Counted from the first letter of the stretch, positions 23,701 to 34,580 are shown. The stretch: DNA of 64,000 nt from Symbiodinium natans (GCA_905221605.1 CAJNDS010002720.1:1-64000), one strand, 5' to 3'. The notes: generated by a model not told the origin, from the letters alone. Numbers and translations are program-made.

Positions 23701-26700
23701 TTTGGGGGTTCCGGGTTCTTGGGGTTTAGGGTTTTGAGGTTCAGGGTTTTTGGGGTTCAGAATTTTGGGGGGTGCAGGGTTTTTGGGGTTTAGGGTTTTG
23801 GGGTGTAGGGTTTTGGGGTGTAGGGTTTTGGGGGTTTGAGGTTTTGTTGTGTTTAGGGTTTTAGGGTTTTCTTTGGGGTTTAGGGCTTTAGGGTTCAGGG
23901 CTAGGGCCGAAGGTGGGCTCAGGGGGTTTGGATTGTGAGCTGGGTTTAGGGTTTCGGGTTTAGGGTTTAGGGTTATTTCGCAGGCCTGGGTTACGTTGCC
24001 TGTGAGCTCGTTGCGATGAGGGTGGCAGCTCCAAATCTCAAGAGGTATTAAGGGGCTGCGCCCAGGGGCGGGCAACGCCCCGAGGAGGGAGAGGCATGCA
24101 GCGCACCCTACACAGCATCATTGGCTCCGTTCCTCGCCCTGTAAGCCCTCCCCAGCATGATGAGCATCATCGGGCCCCTGCTTCTCCTCCTTGGGGCCAT
24201 CGGCACCCCTTTCAAGGGGCATGAAATCACACAAAAACGCTGGACCTGCCGAGGCGGGATTTGCAGCCCCTCTTCCCGAAACAGCGACGCCGCTGATGCT
24301 CATGATGCTCGCCGGGCCCCCAAAAGCACCCTTTTTCAGGTCGAAAAAAGCTCAAAATCATCGGTATGGGCGGCGTTTCCTGCTTTGGAACGCTTGTGAA
24401 GGTGCTCTCGCGTCCCCGATTCCGGCCCGATCCGGAAGGGCCCCGGAGGCCGCGAAGGTCCCATGATGCTTTCCGGGTCGGCGGCCCTGCGCGCCCGCCC
24501 CTTTGCTAAAGCAAGGGCTTCCGCCCTGGCGGACACACAGAGGGGCGTTGCCCGATCGCCGCCCGGAACCTCTCAACGCCCAAAGCTCAAATCCCCCCAG
24601 CCCAAAGTTCTGAACCTTAAAGAACTCTGCAAGTTGTTTTGGGGGCAAGCGACCTGGCTTGCTGTTTTTCGGGCTGGGGGGGCTCAAAAGGGGGTGGGGT
24701 GGGGCGTGGCGAGGGGGTGGGGGGGGTGGGGGGGGTGGGGCGGGGCGGGGTGGGGTGGGGTGGGGTGGGGGGGGGGCGGGGCGTGGAAGGGGACGCCAAA
24801 ACCCGCAACCCAAAAAACCGAAAAAGAAACCCCAAACCCCAAACCCGAACCCAAAACCCAAAACCCTAAACCCTATGCAAGCCCTCTTGGGCCTAGGCAC
24901 GTGCGGGTCCTGTTCCACATTGCGGACATGCCCTGCCACGGCCGCGAATATCACGGCGACCAAGTGACGGACAACCACCCAAGCGGAGCAGCTCGGCCGG
25001 TCCCAGCAACCCATGGCATTGGAAAAAGTAGGGTTTAGGGTTTAGGGCTAGGGTTTGGGTTTTAGGGTTTAGGGTTTAGGGTTCAGGGTTCAGGGTTCAG
25101 GGTTTAGGGTTTAGGGTTTAGGCTTCATGGTATAGAGGGGCTGGCTCGAGCTTGGGACGGTGTGCAGATGCTTGCAGAAGCTTCTGAGCGCAACTCAGGT
25201 CGGGATTTCCATACCGCAGCAGTTGCTGCGGCTGCGCTCACAGAAGGTCACTAAGAACATGGTCCGAGATTCCGTAAACCCTAAACCCCTAAACCCCAAA
25301 CCCCTAACCCTAAACCTAAATCCCTCTGCCCGAGACCCTGCTGCACTGCGCAGGTGAACTACTATTTCGGGCGCATCAAAGAGCATACTGACAAGATGAT
25401 CAGGGTCTTCAACGAGCAAGTGAGCCTTTGGCTGCTCCAGTAGCTTCTAGCACCGAGATTTAGGGAACTGAGTTTAGGGTTTCGGGTTTAGGGTTTAGGG
25501 TTTAGGGCTCCGGAGAACCTGTGGTCACACATTATCCGTCAGGCACCAGTCAGGGTCGGAGCCCTTTGTCAAGATGGTGGCCATCGACAACCCCCTGGAC
25601 GTGCAGGAGGCCGTGGTACGGTCCGTCTGCACATCCATCGACCTGTCGAGTTCGCCGCCAAAAACATTCAAAAAGGAGCTGGAGCTCGTGCTGTCTCCCG
25701 TGGCTGGCTGCGGGTTAGTAGGGGAGGTTTTCTCTCTCATGCTTGCAGATTGCTTGTTAGACCCTAAACCCTAAACTCTAAACCCTAAACCCTAAGCCCT
25801 GCTATACACCCCAAACCTCCAAATACCCCCCCGAAGCAGCCCAGGAGCAGCCCGAGTGGCATCTCCTTGAAGCAAGGCCTTGCCGCCGCGGTCGCCGACT
25901 CTCCTGGGAGGTGCCCAGCTGCCTGGCAGACTGCGGGGCCCCCCTCGGCGCGGCGCGCGCCGCCGCCGCGGACTTCGTGGTGCATTCGGAGCCCTTCGCC
26001 CAGGGCATGTCGCGGCGCTGCTTCTGGGGCCTCCACCGGCGCCGCAAGAAGGAGCCCTGGACCCGGGCGGTCTTCAAGCAGTTCCGCAAGGGCCCGGAGA
26101 AAGGCCGCCACGACGACTCCTGGCTGGCTTTTAGTAGGAGTGAGGTACCCTATATAATACCTAAACCAACCATATTATATAGCGCTATAATTATATAATT
26201 GTATAATTACATAAGTATATAATTATAGAATTGTATAATTAGATAATTAGATAATTATATAATTATGTAATTATATAATTAGATAATTAGATAATTATAT
26301 AATTATATAATTATATAATTATAAAATTAAAAATTATATAATTGGAAAATTATATAATTATATAATTATATAATTAGATAATTAGATAATTATATAATTA
26401 TATAATTATCTGATGATCTAATTATATAATTATATAATTTTATAATTATATAATTCTCGAATCATATAATTATATAATTATATATAGTAGGGCCCTATAT
26501 AATTCCCTTATTCCCTACTAAGAGCCCAGGACTACGAGGCGGAGGTGGAGAAGGCTCTGGTGGCCGAGTTCTTTGCCCGGAAGTACAGCCGGCGCTGCAA
26601 GCCAACGCGCAAGATCCGAGTCCTGGTCCCCGACGTCATCGAGGCCCTGAACCTTCTACACCCCGAAAAAAACCCTTGAAACCCGAAGAACCCTAGGCAC

Positions 26701-27312
26701 CCAGAAACCTATACACCCTGAACACCCTAAAAACCCCCAAAACGACCCTAAACGCCCTAAGAACCCTATACACCCAATACACTCCATGAAGCCCTATAAA
26801 CCCTGTGAAGCCTCAAAACCGTCGAGGACAAGGAGGGCAGAGCCTACTGCGTCGAGGAAGTTCTGCCAAGGGGGTTCGTGAAGTACAACGACAACAAGGC
26901 TTCCTGGGATCCGAAGGTCTACGACCCCGTCCTGGGCGACTTCTGCAGGTGGACCTACGAATTCTCAGCGGGCGCCTTTATGGTGGTTGACCTCCAGGGA
27001 GTCTCAAACGACGAGGAGTTCATACTGACAGATCCCGCCGCCCGGTCCAGCACATGAGAAAATTATGTTGATTGCCCTGGCTACGTGTGTAGACTTCGGA
27101 CACTGCACCTCCCAAGCACAAAGCACCACGTAGGCCTGAATACTTGCAAGACGAAGCGCCCGGGTTTAAAGTTTATGGAAGCAGAACGGCTTGCTTTGTG
27201 AGTGCAGGCCATACTTCATTCGGACGTCCGGAGATTTGGCAGCACCAACACAGGGCCTGAGTTCATGCGACAAACTTTGGAAAGTATCCCCCAGCTGCTC
27301 TCCAAGCTTTAG
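17512..27312 (+). CDS. Coiled-coil / vWFA / alpha-kinase protein gene (about 22 exons)
   Basis: Exons read by eye: 17512-17601, 18011-18109, 18397-18495, 18674-18770, 19310-19449, 19993-20067, 20590-20713, 21315-21431, 21666-21744, 22281-22391, 22669-22739, 23032-23074, 23255-23318, 23601-23671, 24901-24985, 25169-25198, 25354-25419, 25553-25713, 25919-26130, 26526-26644, 26828-27039, 27211-27312 (stop TAG). Order: unassigned N-terminus, helical coiled coil, vWFA domain with DCTGSM, alpha-kinase domain. This is the layout of vWFA-containing alpha-kinases such as Dictyostelium VwkA, atypical Ser/Thr kinases. Introns are 5'-GT, GC or GA and mostly filled with TTTAGGG/CCCTAAA. The true first exon is unknown and may lie further left. 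Confidence 0.8.
18977..19085. repeat. Hairpin (MITE-like) element inside an intron
   Basis: The left arm AGTTGGGTGATTGTCAAAAT, continuing TATGATCCCTTTT, is mirrored by the right arm CAAAAAGGGGCCATAATTTT, continuing GACAACCACCCAGTT. The centre is GGTACCCTAAATATTAGGTGCCG. Related hairpins with the GGTACCC / AAGGCGGCACCCTT core lie at about 17698-17818 and 44050-44157, the latter in opposite orientation. Confidence 0.8.
21315..21744 (+). CDS. Coiled-coil exons split by a pure telomere-repeat intron
   Basis: LRSNRQLLDSKNEALRVKES-AERRLRESEQNNRALTQRT continues, after removal of 21432-21665, as ARLQDEKEEKEALLQDVVKQ-RRLAW. Heptad-like spacing and a charge-rich composition indicate a continuous coiled coil. 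The split falls at CAG AGG ACC | GCG CGG. AGGACC occurs on both sides of the intron (21426-21431, 21660-21665), so the splice point is ambiguous within six bases but the protein result is the same. The coiled coil leads directly into the vWFA domain (ERRRKIEALGESVKRYQDVD). Confidence 0.75.
21432..21659. repeat. Intron made almost entirely of (CCCTAAA)n
   Basis: About 32 uninterrupted CCCTAAA units preceded by TCTAAA and ended by CCCCG, between two copies of AGGACC. Coiled-coil protein sequence runs straight across when one AGGACC plus the array is removed. There is no other intron sequence and no obvious branch site. Confidence 0.88.
22281..25419 (+). CDS. vWFA domain exons
   Basis: Joined exons give DLLFMVDCTGSMQPYIDQ (metal-site loop and first strand), VKGTIHHMVRRLKSAYPKLK, then FLGYRDVRDARQFE, VLDFTDDVEAFARRVANVFA, RGGADDAEDVAGALRKAV and GFGW. 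After a 1.2-kb intron come RHVRVLFHIADMPCHGREYH, QKLLSATQ and VNYYFGRIKEHTDKMIRVFN. This is the vWFA fold of alpha-kinase proteins: MIDAS-like DCTGSM, the 'LGYRD...F' strand, 'GGADxxEDVxGAL', and 'HIADxPCHG'. Splices inspected keep phase: 22740 (GC start), 23319 (GC), 23672 (GC), 25199 (GT), 25420 (GT). Exon lengths are only 30-111 bases. Confidence 0.85.
23672..24900. repeat. Intron carrying the ATGATGCTC palindromic repeat family
   Basis: This 1.2-kb intron, flanked by AGGCAC on both sides (23666-23671, 24895-24900), has G-strand telomere variants (23675-23975), then GC-rich sequence from 24040 to 24560 with CTGATGCTCATGATGCTCGC-type palindromes (24155, 24291, 24461) like those at 3.3-4.7 kb. 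A G-rich run at 24694-24780 and CCCAAAACCC units follow. It looks like several elements nested in one intron. Confidence 0.75.
25553..27312 (+). CDS. Alpha-kinase catalytic domain exons
   Basis: Exons give SEPFVKMVAIDNPLDVQEAV and, in phase across a GT-AG intron, CLADCGAPLGAARAAA. Next is the N-lobe DFVVHSEPFAQGMSRRCFWG with AVFKQFRKG (candidate ATP-binding Lys), AEFFARKYSRRCKPTRKIRV, and VEEVLPRGFVKYNDN. The catalytic part is WTYEFSAGAFMVVDLQGVSN and LTDPA. The last exon adds ILHSDVRRFGSTNTGPEFMR and ends at 27312. Reading LTDPA|ILHSD across the intron matches the family's 'LTDPxIHS...FG.TNxG'. The usual His/Cys zinc-binding tail after this point is not seen, so the C-terminus is short or divergent. 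Stop codons in the introns rule out read-through. Confidence 0.82.
26129..26525. repeat. AT-rich intron bounded by inverted repeats
   Basis: About 300 bp of TATAATTA-type sequence (26150-26500) sits between TTTTAGTAGGAGTGAGG on the left and CCTTATTCCCTACTAAGA on the right, which are imperfect reverse complements. Exons on both sides encode the kinase domain (SWL / AQDYEAEVEKAL); removing the element with one copy of GC keeps the frame. It is the only strongly AT-rich intron in this gene and has no telomere-like arrays. Confidence 0.82.
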
Positions 27313-28069
27313 CGACATGCGGGGCATGGCGATGCAGGCGCCGGAAAAAGCCGTGTCCCTCAGCCCTAAAACCTAAACCCGAAACGCTAAACCCTGAACC
27401 CAGAACCCTGGAAACCCTGAACCCGAAAATGCTCTCCTGACCACGGTCCATGCCATCCCTATATGAGCATGCCACCTCGGCCTTGTCCTGTCTCCCGCTT
27501 AGCTGCCTCCACCGCAAACGTCAGACTCACCTGGCGCAGCAACCCTAAACCGTAAATCCTAAAAGACTAAACTCGGATTTAGGGTTTCGGGGTTTGGGTA
27601 AAACCTCAGCCCCATAAGTCCTAGACCCCAAGCCTTAACCTAACCCCCGAGCCCATATGATCCATTTACACTTCGCTCACGAGATGAGGCTGGGTTTAGG
27701 GTTTAGGGTTTAGGGTTTAGGGTTTAGGGTTTAGGGTTTAGGGTTTGGGGTTTGGGGTTTAGGGTGGGCTTGGGGTTTGGGGTCCTTACTCCGCTCCTTG
27801 TCTGCTCATCAACCCCAAAACTCGCCGCCTAAACCCTAAGTCCTAAAGCTTGAACCGCAACCCACAAGCCCCGAGATCGCAGTTAGATTGAAACCTCCCG
27901 AGGCCTGAAACCCGGTGGTGAGCCCAAATGATGTTGCAAGAGAATGAGATCTTTCCGGCCTCAGGCCTTCAAACCTCAATTGAGTTCGGGAGTCAGGGAG
28001 TTCAGGATTCAAGGTACAGGGTTAGAGAGCTTAGAGAGATCGTTGAGGGTACAGGTTGAGGGCATGTGC
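27313..28069. other. Spacer between the alpha-kinase gene and the atpA fragment
   Basis: Degenerate telomere-like C-strand (27360-27430), G-strand (27690-27785) and mixed blocks with short unique pieces. No exon with convincing domain content was found. Confidence 0.5.
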
Positions 28070-28405
28070 ATAGATACGATCCTTAATCAAAAGTATAGGT
28101 ATATTCACTGTCTACACCTGTCTTGGTCAAAGCTCATCAAGCATTCTACAAGTCTTTCTATCCCTTCTACAAAAAGATGCTATCTTCTACCTCTCAATGC
28201 TCATGGCGACAGCCAGTTCATCTAATGTCCATCAATACTTATGTGCTTATAGCAGTACAGCTTTGTCTGAATTCTCCGTGATAACTGGTGAATTCCCTTC
28301 TTTGCTTATACTTGATGATTTATCTCGACATGCATGTGCTTATAGAGAAATATACCTCCTATTGAGAAGACCAGCTGGAAGAGAAGCTTATCCAGGAGAC
28401 ATATT
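28070..28405 (+). pseudogene. atpA: ATP synthase F1 alpha subunit, first half (organelle-type insert)
   Basis: AT-rich DNA reads IDTILNQKYRYIHC, then after a one-base frameshift near 28108 VYTCLGQSSSSILQVFLSLL, MATASSSNVHQYLCAYSSTA, LLILDDLSRHACAYREIYLL and LRRPAGREAYPGDI. This is the stretch of F1 alpha from just after the P-loop to the GREAYPGD motif. The P-loop and everything N-terminal are missing. The frame break and lack of a start make it a pseudogene. AT-rich codons contrast with every nuclear exon in the window. It breaks off after GACATATT at 28405; the next base of the gene appears at 38084. Confidence 0.85.
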
Positions 28406-29000
28406 GAATGGCTGCCGCCAGTGCCGCCGACCCCCGAGGACCATCCAGTAGCCATATATATATTCTTGGGCAAACAGCAGTATGGGAGCAAACAGCAGGA
28501 TGGGAGTATGGCTTGTTGAAAGGCAAGTTTGGAACAACGCACGGATGCTCATTAGTTGGGTCGCTTGTGGCACGAGAACTTGGCGGTTTAGTGTGCTGGC
28601 AACACAGAAGGCACGAGCAAGGAGCCCCTGTCACGGCCAGGCTTTTCTGGAAACAGCAGCAACACAGGTCGGAGGGGGCGGAGCGGGCGGAGCGGGCGGG
28701 CAGGCACTGGGGCCCTTTAAAGTCAGCTGATAGGGTCTAGGGGCATGGGGTCATGGGACCATGCAGCTATGGGGCCGTGAACCATTGGGGGCCATGGGGC
28801 CATGAGCCACGAGGCCATGGCGGCTCCATTACCAACGCGTCACAACACCGCAAAAACACAGGATTTAGTCCATGGGGGCCATGGGGGTCGAGGGGCATGG
28901 GGCCATGGGAGCCATGGGCGGGGTGGGCGGAGCGGGCGGCAAGAGCGGAGGGGGCGGAGCGGGCAGAGCGGGCGGGGCCATGGGCCATGAACCATTGGGG
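28406..29000. repeat. CCATGG-rich and GGGCGGAGC minisatellite segment
   Basis: GGGCGGAGCGGGCGG-type units occur at about 28674-28702 and 28917-28978. Between them is a run of CCATGGGG/GGCCATGGGG variants (28741-28915). GTGAACCATTGGGGGCC near 28778 recurs as ATGAACCATTGGGGGCC near 28985, bracketing the segment. No gene is evident. Confidence 0.7.
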
Positions 29001-32000
29001 GCCTTAGGGTTTTGGGGTAGTTTTTAAAAGTTTAGGACCCGACCCCTAGGCTGGCCCTAGGCGCTAGCCGCTAGCCACTACACTGCACCCTATAAGGCCC
29101 CAAGACTCAGACCCGCCCTTTGCCCCCTAAACTTGCCCAAAACCTTAAACCCTGGCCCTGGCCCTAAACCCTTGGCCCGAATCCCAAGCCTTAAGCCCTA
29201 GTTTAGGTTTAGGCCCAGTTTAGGCTTTAGGGTTTTAGGGCTTTAGGGTTTAGGGCCTAGGCCTAGGGTTTGGGGAAGTTTAGGGCTTTAGGGTTTAGGC
29301 CTTTAGGCTTTAGGGTTTACGGTTTGGGGTTTAGGGCTTTAGGGTTTAGGAGTTTAGGGCCTAGGGCCTAGGGTTTAGGGCAGTTTAGGGCTTTAGGGTT
29401 TAGGCTTTAGGCTTTAGGGTTTAGGGCTTTAGTGCTTAGGGTTTAGGTTTTAGGGAAACCCTAAACCCCAAAAACCCTAAACCCTAAGCCCTAAAGCCCT
29501 AAACCCTAAAGCCTAAACCCTGAACCCCTAACCGGCCCTAACCCCTAAACTGGCCCTAAACGCTTAGGCCCTAAACCCTAAACCCTACAACCCTAAACCC
29601 TAGCCCTAGGCAATAGGCGGGTTTAGGTTTTCGGGTTTGGGGTTTAGGGTTTGGGGTTTAGGGTTTTGCCCCCGGTGTCGTAACGACGGCCGGGCTTCAG
29701 CCACGCTGCGATGCGCTGCCGCAGCCAAAGAACACTGCTCCGGGCCCTAAACCCTATATATGACCCTATTACCCCTAAACTTGCCCTAAACCTTAAACCC
29801 CTGGCCCTGGCCCTAAACCCTTGGCCTGCCCTAGGGTTTGGTTTAGGGGTTTTAGGGTTTTAGGGGTTTAGGGTTTAGGGTAGTTTAGGGTTTAGGGCCT
29901 GTTTAGGGTTTAGGTTTAGGCACTAAACTTTAAACCCTGGCCCTAGGCCAATGATCTGCCGGCTGACCGTGGCGACCCTGGGAGCAATTTCGGCTTTAGG
30001 GTTTAGGGTCAGTTTCGGGTTTAGGGTTTTGGGGTAGGGTTTAAGGGTTTAGAGTCAGTTTCGGGTTTAGGGTTTTGGGGTAGGGTTTAAGGGTTTAGGG
30101 TCAGTTTCGGGTTTAGGGTTTTGGGGTAGGGTTTAAAAGTTCAGGACCCAACCCCCAAACCCTAAAACCCAAAACCCTAGGCTGGCCCTAGGCGCTAGCC
30201 GCTAGCCGCTACACTGCACCCTATAAGGCCCCAAGACTCAGACCCGCCCTATTGCCCCCTAGGGTTTGGGGAAGTTTAGGGCTTTAGGGTTTAGGCCTTT
30301 AGGCTTTAGGGTTTACGGTTTGGGGTTTAGGGCTTCAGGGTTAAGGAGTTTAGGGCCTAGGGCCTAGGGTTTAGGGCAGTTTAGGGCTTTAGGGTTTAGG
30401 CTTTCGGCTTTAGGGTTTAGGGCTTTCGTGCTCGGGTTTAGGTTTTAGGGACACCCTAAACCCTGAAGGCCCTAAACCCTAAACCCTAAAGCCCTAAACC
30501 CGAAAGCCTAAACCCTGAACCCTAAACCCCAAACCCCTAACCGGCCCTAGCCCCGAAACTGGCCCTAAACCCTTAGGCCCTAAACCCCAAACCCTAAACC
30601 CTACAACCCTAAACGCTAGGTCTAGGCAATAGGCGGGTTTAGGTTTTAGGGTTTGGGGTTTAGGGTTTGGGTTTTAGGGGTTTAGGGTTTAGGGTTTGGG
30701 GTTTAGGGGTTTAGGGTTTAGGGTTTGGGGGGTTTAGTTTAGGGGCCTAGGCCAATAGAGCCCAGGGTTTGGCTTAGGGGTTTTCGGGTTTTAGGGTTTG
30801 GGGTTTAGGGTTGTTTAGGGTTTAGGGCCTGTTTAGGGTTTAGGTTTAGGGTTTAGGGGCCCTAGGGCCCTAAGCCCTAAGCCCCTCGGCCCCTAGGCCC
30901 CCAGGCCCCTGGCTTATGGGCCCTTACGTAGGTCTAGGCCCCTTAAGCCTGGCCCCAGGCCGATGATCTGCTGGCCAACCATGGCGACACTTTTGAGGTG
31001 GAGCAATTTCGGCTTTAGGGTTAGGGTCAGTTTCGGGTTTAGGGTTTTAAGGGTTCAGGGTCAGTTTCGGGTTTAGGGTTTTGGGGTAGGGTTTAAGGGT
31101 TTAGGGTCAGATTCGGGTTTAGGGTTTTGGGGTAGGGTTTAAAAGTTTAGGACCCGAAAAACCTAAACCCTAGGGCTGGCCCTAGGCGCAGCCGCTAGCC
31201 GCTACATTGCACCCTATAAGGCCCCAAGACTCAGACCCACCCTATTGCCCCCTAAACTTGCCCTAAACCTTAAACCCTGGCCCTGCCCCTAAACCCTTGG
31301 CCCGAATCGCAAGCCTTAAGCCCTAGTTTAGGGTTTAGGCCCAGTTTAGGCTTTAGGGTTTAGGGCCTAGGCCTAGGGTTTGGGGAAGTTTAGGGCTTTA
31401 GGGTTTACGCCTTTAGGCTTTAGGGTTTAGGGTTAGGGTTTAGGGCTTCAGGGTTAAGTAGGGTTTAGGGCAGTTTAGGGCTTTAGGGTTTAGGCTTTAG
31501 GCTTTAGGGTTTAGGGCTTTAGTGCTTAGGGTCTAGGTTTTAGGGAAACCCTAAACCCCAAAGGCCCTAAACCCTAAACCCCTAACCGGCCCTAACCCCT
31601 AAACTGGCCCTAAACCCTTCGGCCCTAAACCCTAAACCCTAAACCCTACAACCCTAAACCCTAGCCCTAGGCAATAGGCGGGTTTAGGTTTTAGGGTTTG
31701 GGGTTTAGGGTTTGGGGCTTAGGGTTTGGGTTTTAGGGGTTTAGGGTTTAGGGTTTGGGGTTAGGGTTTGGGGTTTAGGGGTTTAGGGTTTGGGTTTTAG
31801 GGTTTAGTTTAGGGGCCTAGGCCCTAGGCTCGAGGCCCCAGCCTCAGTTTAGTTTAGGGTCTATTGCCGCCCTAAAGGGGTTTCAGGACTGCCTAAACTA
31901 CTAAGCCCTTTAGACCCTCATTCCTGCACTGTGCGACTTTCTTTCTTTGGAGCCAGACTGTCCGAGATGGCCTTGCTCGAGGGCCGATCTGGAGGTGTCC

Positions 32001-32562
32001 AAACATATAACGACCGCTTCCGAAGCTGCGCGAGTTGTGGGGCAAGCAGCGGTTAGACGGCAGTGTTTGAGCCGACCTCCTGCCATCCATGGGTGGAGAT
32101 ACAGGCACACCGAACTTGCCCCCGGTGTCGTAACGACGGCCGGGCTTCAGCCACGCTGCGATGCGCTGCCGCAGCCAAAGAACACTGCTCCAGAAGACTG
32201 GCCCTAAACCCTATATAAGACACTATTACCCCTAAACTTGCCCTAAACCTTAAGGGCCTGTTTAGGGTTCAGGTTTAGGGGAGGCCCTAGCCCTAGGCCC
32301 TAGGCCTAGGCCCTAGGCCCTAGGCCCGAAGGCCCTAGGCCCTAGGCCCAAGCCTTAAGCCGGCACTAAACTTTAAACCCTGGCCCTAGGCCAATGATCT
32401 GCCGGCTGACCATGGCGACCCTGGGAGCAATTTCGGCTTTAGGGTTTAGGGTCAGTTTCGGGTTTAGGGTTTTGGGGTAGGGTTTAAGGGTTTAGGGTCA
32501 GTTTCGGGTTTAGGGTTTTGGGGTAGGGTTTAAGGGTTTAGGGTCAGTTTCGGGTTTAGGGT

Positions 32563-32769
32563 GTGGCTCACTTGACAGATGTCAGGGCCATTGGTACCAA
32601 CGAAGTTGGGGCCAATGGCTCACCTGACAAATGTCAGGGCCATTGGCGCAACCAGCGATGTTGGGGCCAATGGCCCACCTATGGCTCACCTGGCAAATGT
32701 CAGGGCCATTGGCACACCCAGCGATGTTGGGGTCAATGGCTCACCTGACAAATATCAGGGCCATTGGCA
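32563..32769 (+). repeat. Hairpin minisatellite, about 3.7 units of 55-66 bp
   Basis: Each unit contains CACCTGACAAATGTCAGGGC and GGCCATTGG ... GATGTTGGGGCCAATGG. CCTGACA-AA-TGTCAGG is a perfect 7-bp stem, and GCCATTGG pairs with CCAATGGC, so every unit can form two stems. It interrupts the telomere-like satellite, occurs once in the window and has no detectable coding role. Confidence 0.85.
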
Positions 32770-34500
32770 AGGGTTTAAAAGTTTAGGACCCAACCCCTAA
32801 ACCCTACAACCCTAAACCCTAGGCTGGCCCAGGCGCTAGCCGCTAGCCGCTACACTGCACCCTATAAGGCCCCAAGACTCAGACCCGCCCTATTGCCCCC
32901 TAAACTTGCCCTAAACCTTAAACCCTGGCCCTGGCCCGCAACCCTCGGCCCGAATCCCAAGCCAGGGCCCAGGCCTAGGGTTTGGGGAAGTTTAGGGCTT
33001 TAGGATTCATGCCTTTAGGCTCCTAGGGCCTAGGGTTTAGGGCAGTTTAGGGCTTTAGGGTTTCGGCTTTAGGGTTTAGGGATTTAGGGCTTAGGGTTTA
33101 GCTTTTAAGGAAACCCTAAACCCTAAAGCCCTAAGCCCTAAACCCTAAACCCTAAACCCCTAACCGGCCCTAACCCCTAAACTGGCCCTAAACCCTTAGG
33201 CCCTAAACCCTAAACCCTAAACCCTACAACCCTAAACCCTAGCCCTAGGCAATAGGCGGGTTTAGGTTTTGGGTTTGGGGTTTAGGGTTTGGGGTTTAGG
33301 GTTTGGGTTTTAGGGGTTTAGGGTTTAGGGTTTGGGGTTTAGGGTTTGGGGTTAGGGGTTTAGGGTTTAGGGTTTGGGGTTTAGGGTTAGGGTTTCAGGG
33401 TTTGGTTTAGGGGCCTAGGTCCTAGGTCCTTAAGCCCTAGCCCTAGGCAATGGACTCTCGGGTTTGGTTTAGGGGTTTTCGGGTTTTAGGGTTTGGGGTT
33501 TAGGGTTTAGAGTTTAGGGTAGTTTAGGGTTTAGGGCCTGTTTAGGGTTTAGGTTAAGGGTTTAGGGGCCCTAGCGGTGTAGGCCTAAGCCCCTAGGCCC
33601 CTAGGCCCCTAGGCCCCCAGGCCCCCTAGGCCCTAGCGCCTTTTGAGGTGGAGCAACTTCGGCTTTAGGGTTTAGGGTCAGTTTCGGGTTTAGGGTTTTG
33701 GGGTAGGGTTTAAGGGTTTAGGGTCAGTTTCGGGTTGAGGGTTTTGGGGTAGGCTACACTGCACCCTATAAGGCCCCAAGACTCAGACCCGCCCCTAAAC
33801 CTTAAACCCTGGCCCTGGCCCTAAGCCCTTGGCCCGAATCCCAAGCCTTAAGCCCTAGTTTAGGGTTTAGGCCCAGTTTGGGCTTTAGGGTTTTAGGGCT
33901 TTAGGTTTTAGGGCCTCGGCCTAGGGTTTGGGGAAGTTTAGGGCTTTAGGGTTTAGGCCTTTAGACTTTAGGGTTTAGGGTTTAGGGTTGAGGGCTTTAG
34001 GGTTTAGGAGTTTAGGGTGTAGGGCCTAGGGTTTAGGGCAGTTTAGGGCTTTAGGGTTTAGGCTTTAGGCTTTAGGGTTTAGGGCTTTAGGGCTTAGGGT
34101 TTAGGTTTTAGGGAAACCCTAAACCCTAAAGGCCCTAAACCCTAAACCCTAAACCCTAAACCCTAAACCCCCCTAAACTGGCCCTAAACGCTTAGGCCCT
34201 AAACCCTAAACCCTACAACCCTAAACCCTAGCCCTAGGCAATAGGCGGGTTTAGGTTTTAGGGTTTGGGGTTTAGGGTTTGGGTTTTAGGGGTTTAGGGT
34301 TTAGGGTTTGGGGTTTAGGGTTTGGGGTTTAGGGTTTAGGGCGCGTCCCCATTTCTTAAGTACACATCGGCATCAAGCGCGAACGGCCGCGCTGAGAGCA
34401 ATTCGGCCTCCAGCTTTGCCGCCCACTTCTCTGTGTGCGGCTTCTCTGGTCTCGGCTGAGCTGCCGCCAGTGCTGGGTCGCTGCCAACATGATATACATA

Positions 34501-34580
34501 TCAGTCGGTCAATTTCCTCCGCTTAGCCTTGGCGTTGCCCGGTCTTACAGCGTCCGCCGTCGGAGCAAAGGTAACCTCTG
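34501..34580 (-). other. Possible terminal exon on the minus strand
   Basis: After a CAG-type acceptor, the minus strand reads EVTFAPTADAVRPGNAKAKR followed by RKLTD and a stop. The lysine/arginine cluster resembles a nuclear localisation signal. It sits in the only sizeable non-repetitive island (34341-34590) of the satellite. No family is recognised and the plus strand is also open here. Confidence 0.3.

Noticed and set aside
24463-25038. 191-codon plus-strand frame covering the region before the HIADMPCHG exon
   Set aside because: Only the last 40 or so residues are vWFA-like; the rest runs through a G-rich tract and palindromic repeats that read as intron.
34520-34532. TCCTCCGCTTA resembling the start of 28S rRNA seen from the ITS side
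   Set aside because: Only 11 bases match and the following bases do not continue as rRNA; no other rRNA sequence is nearby.
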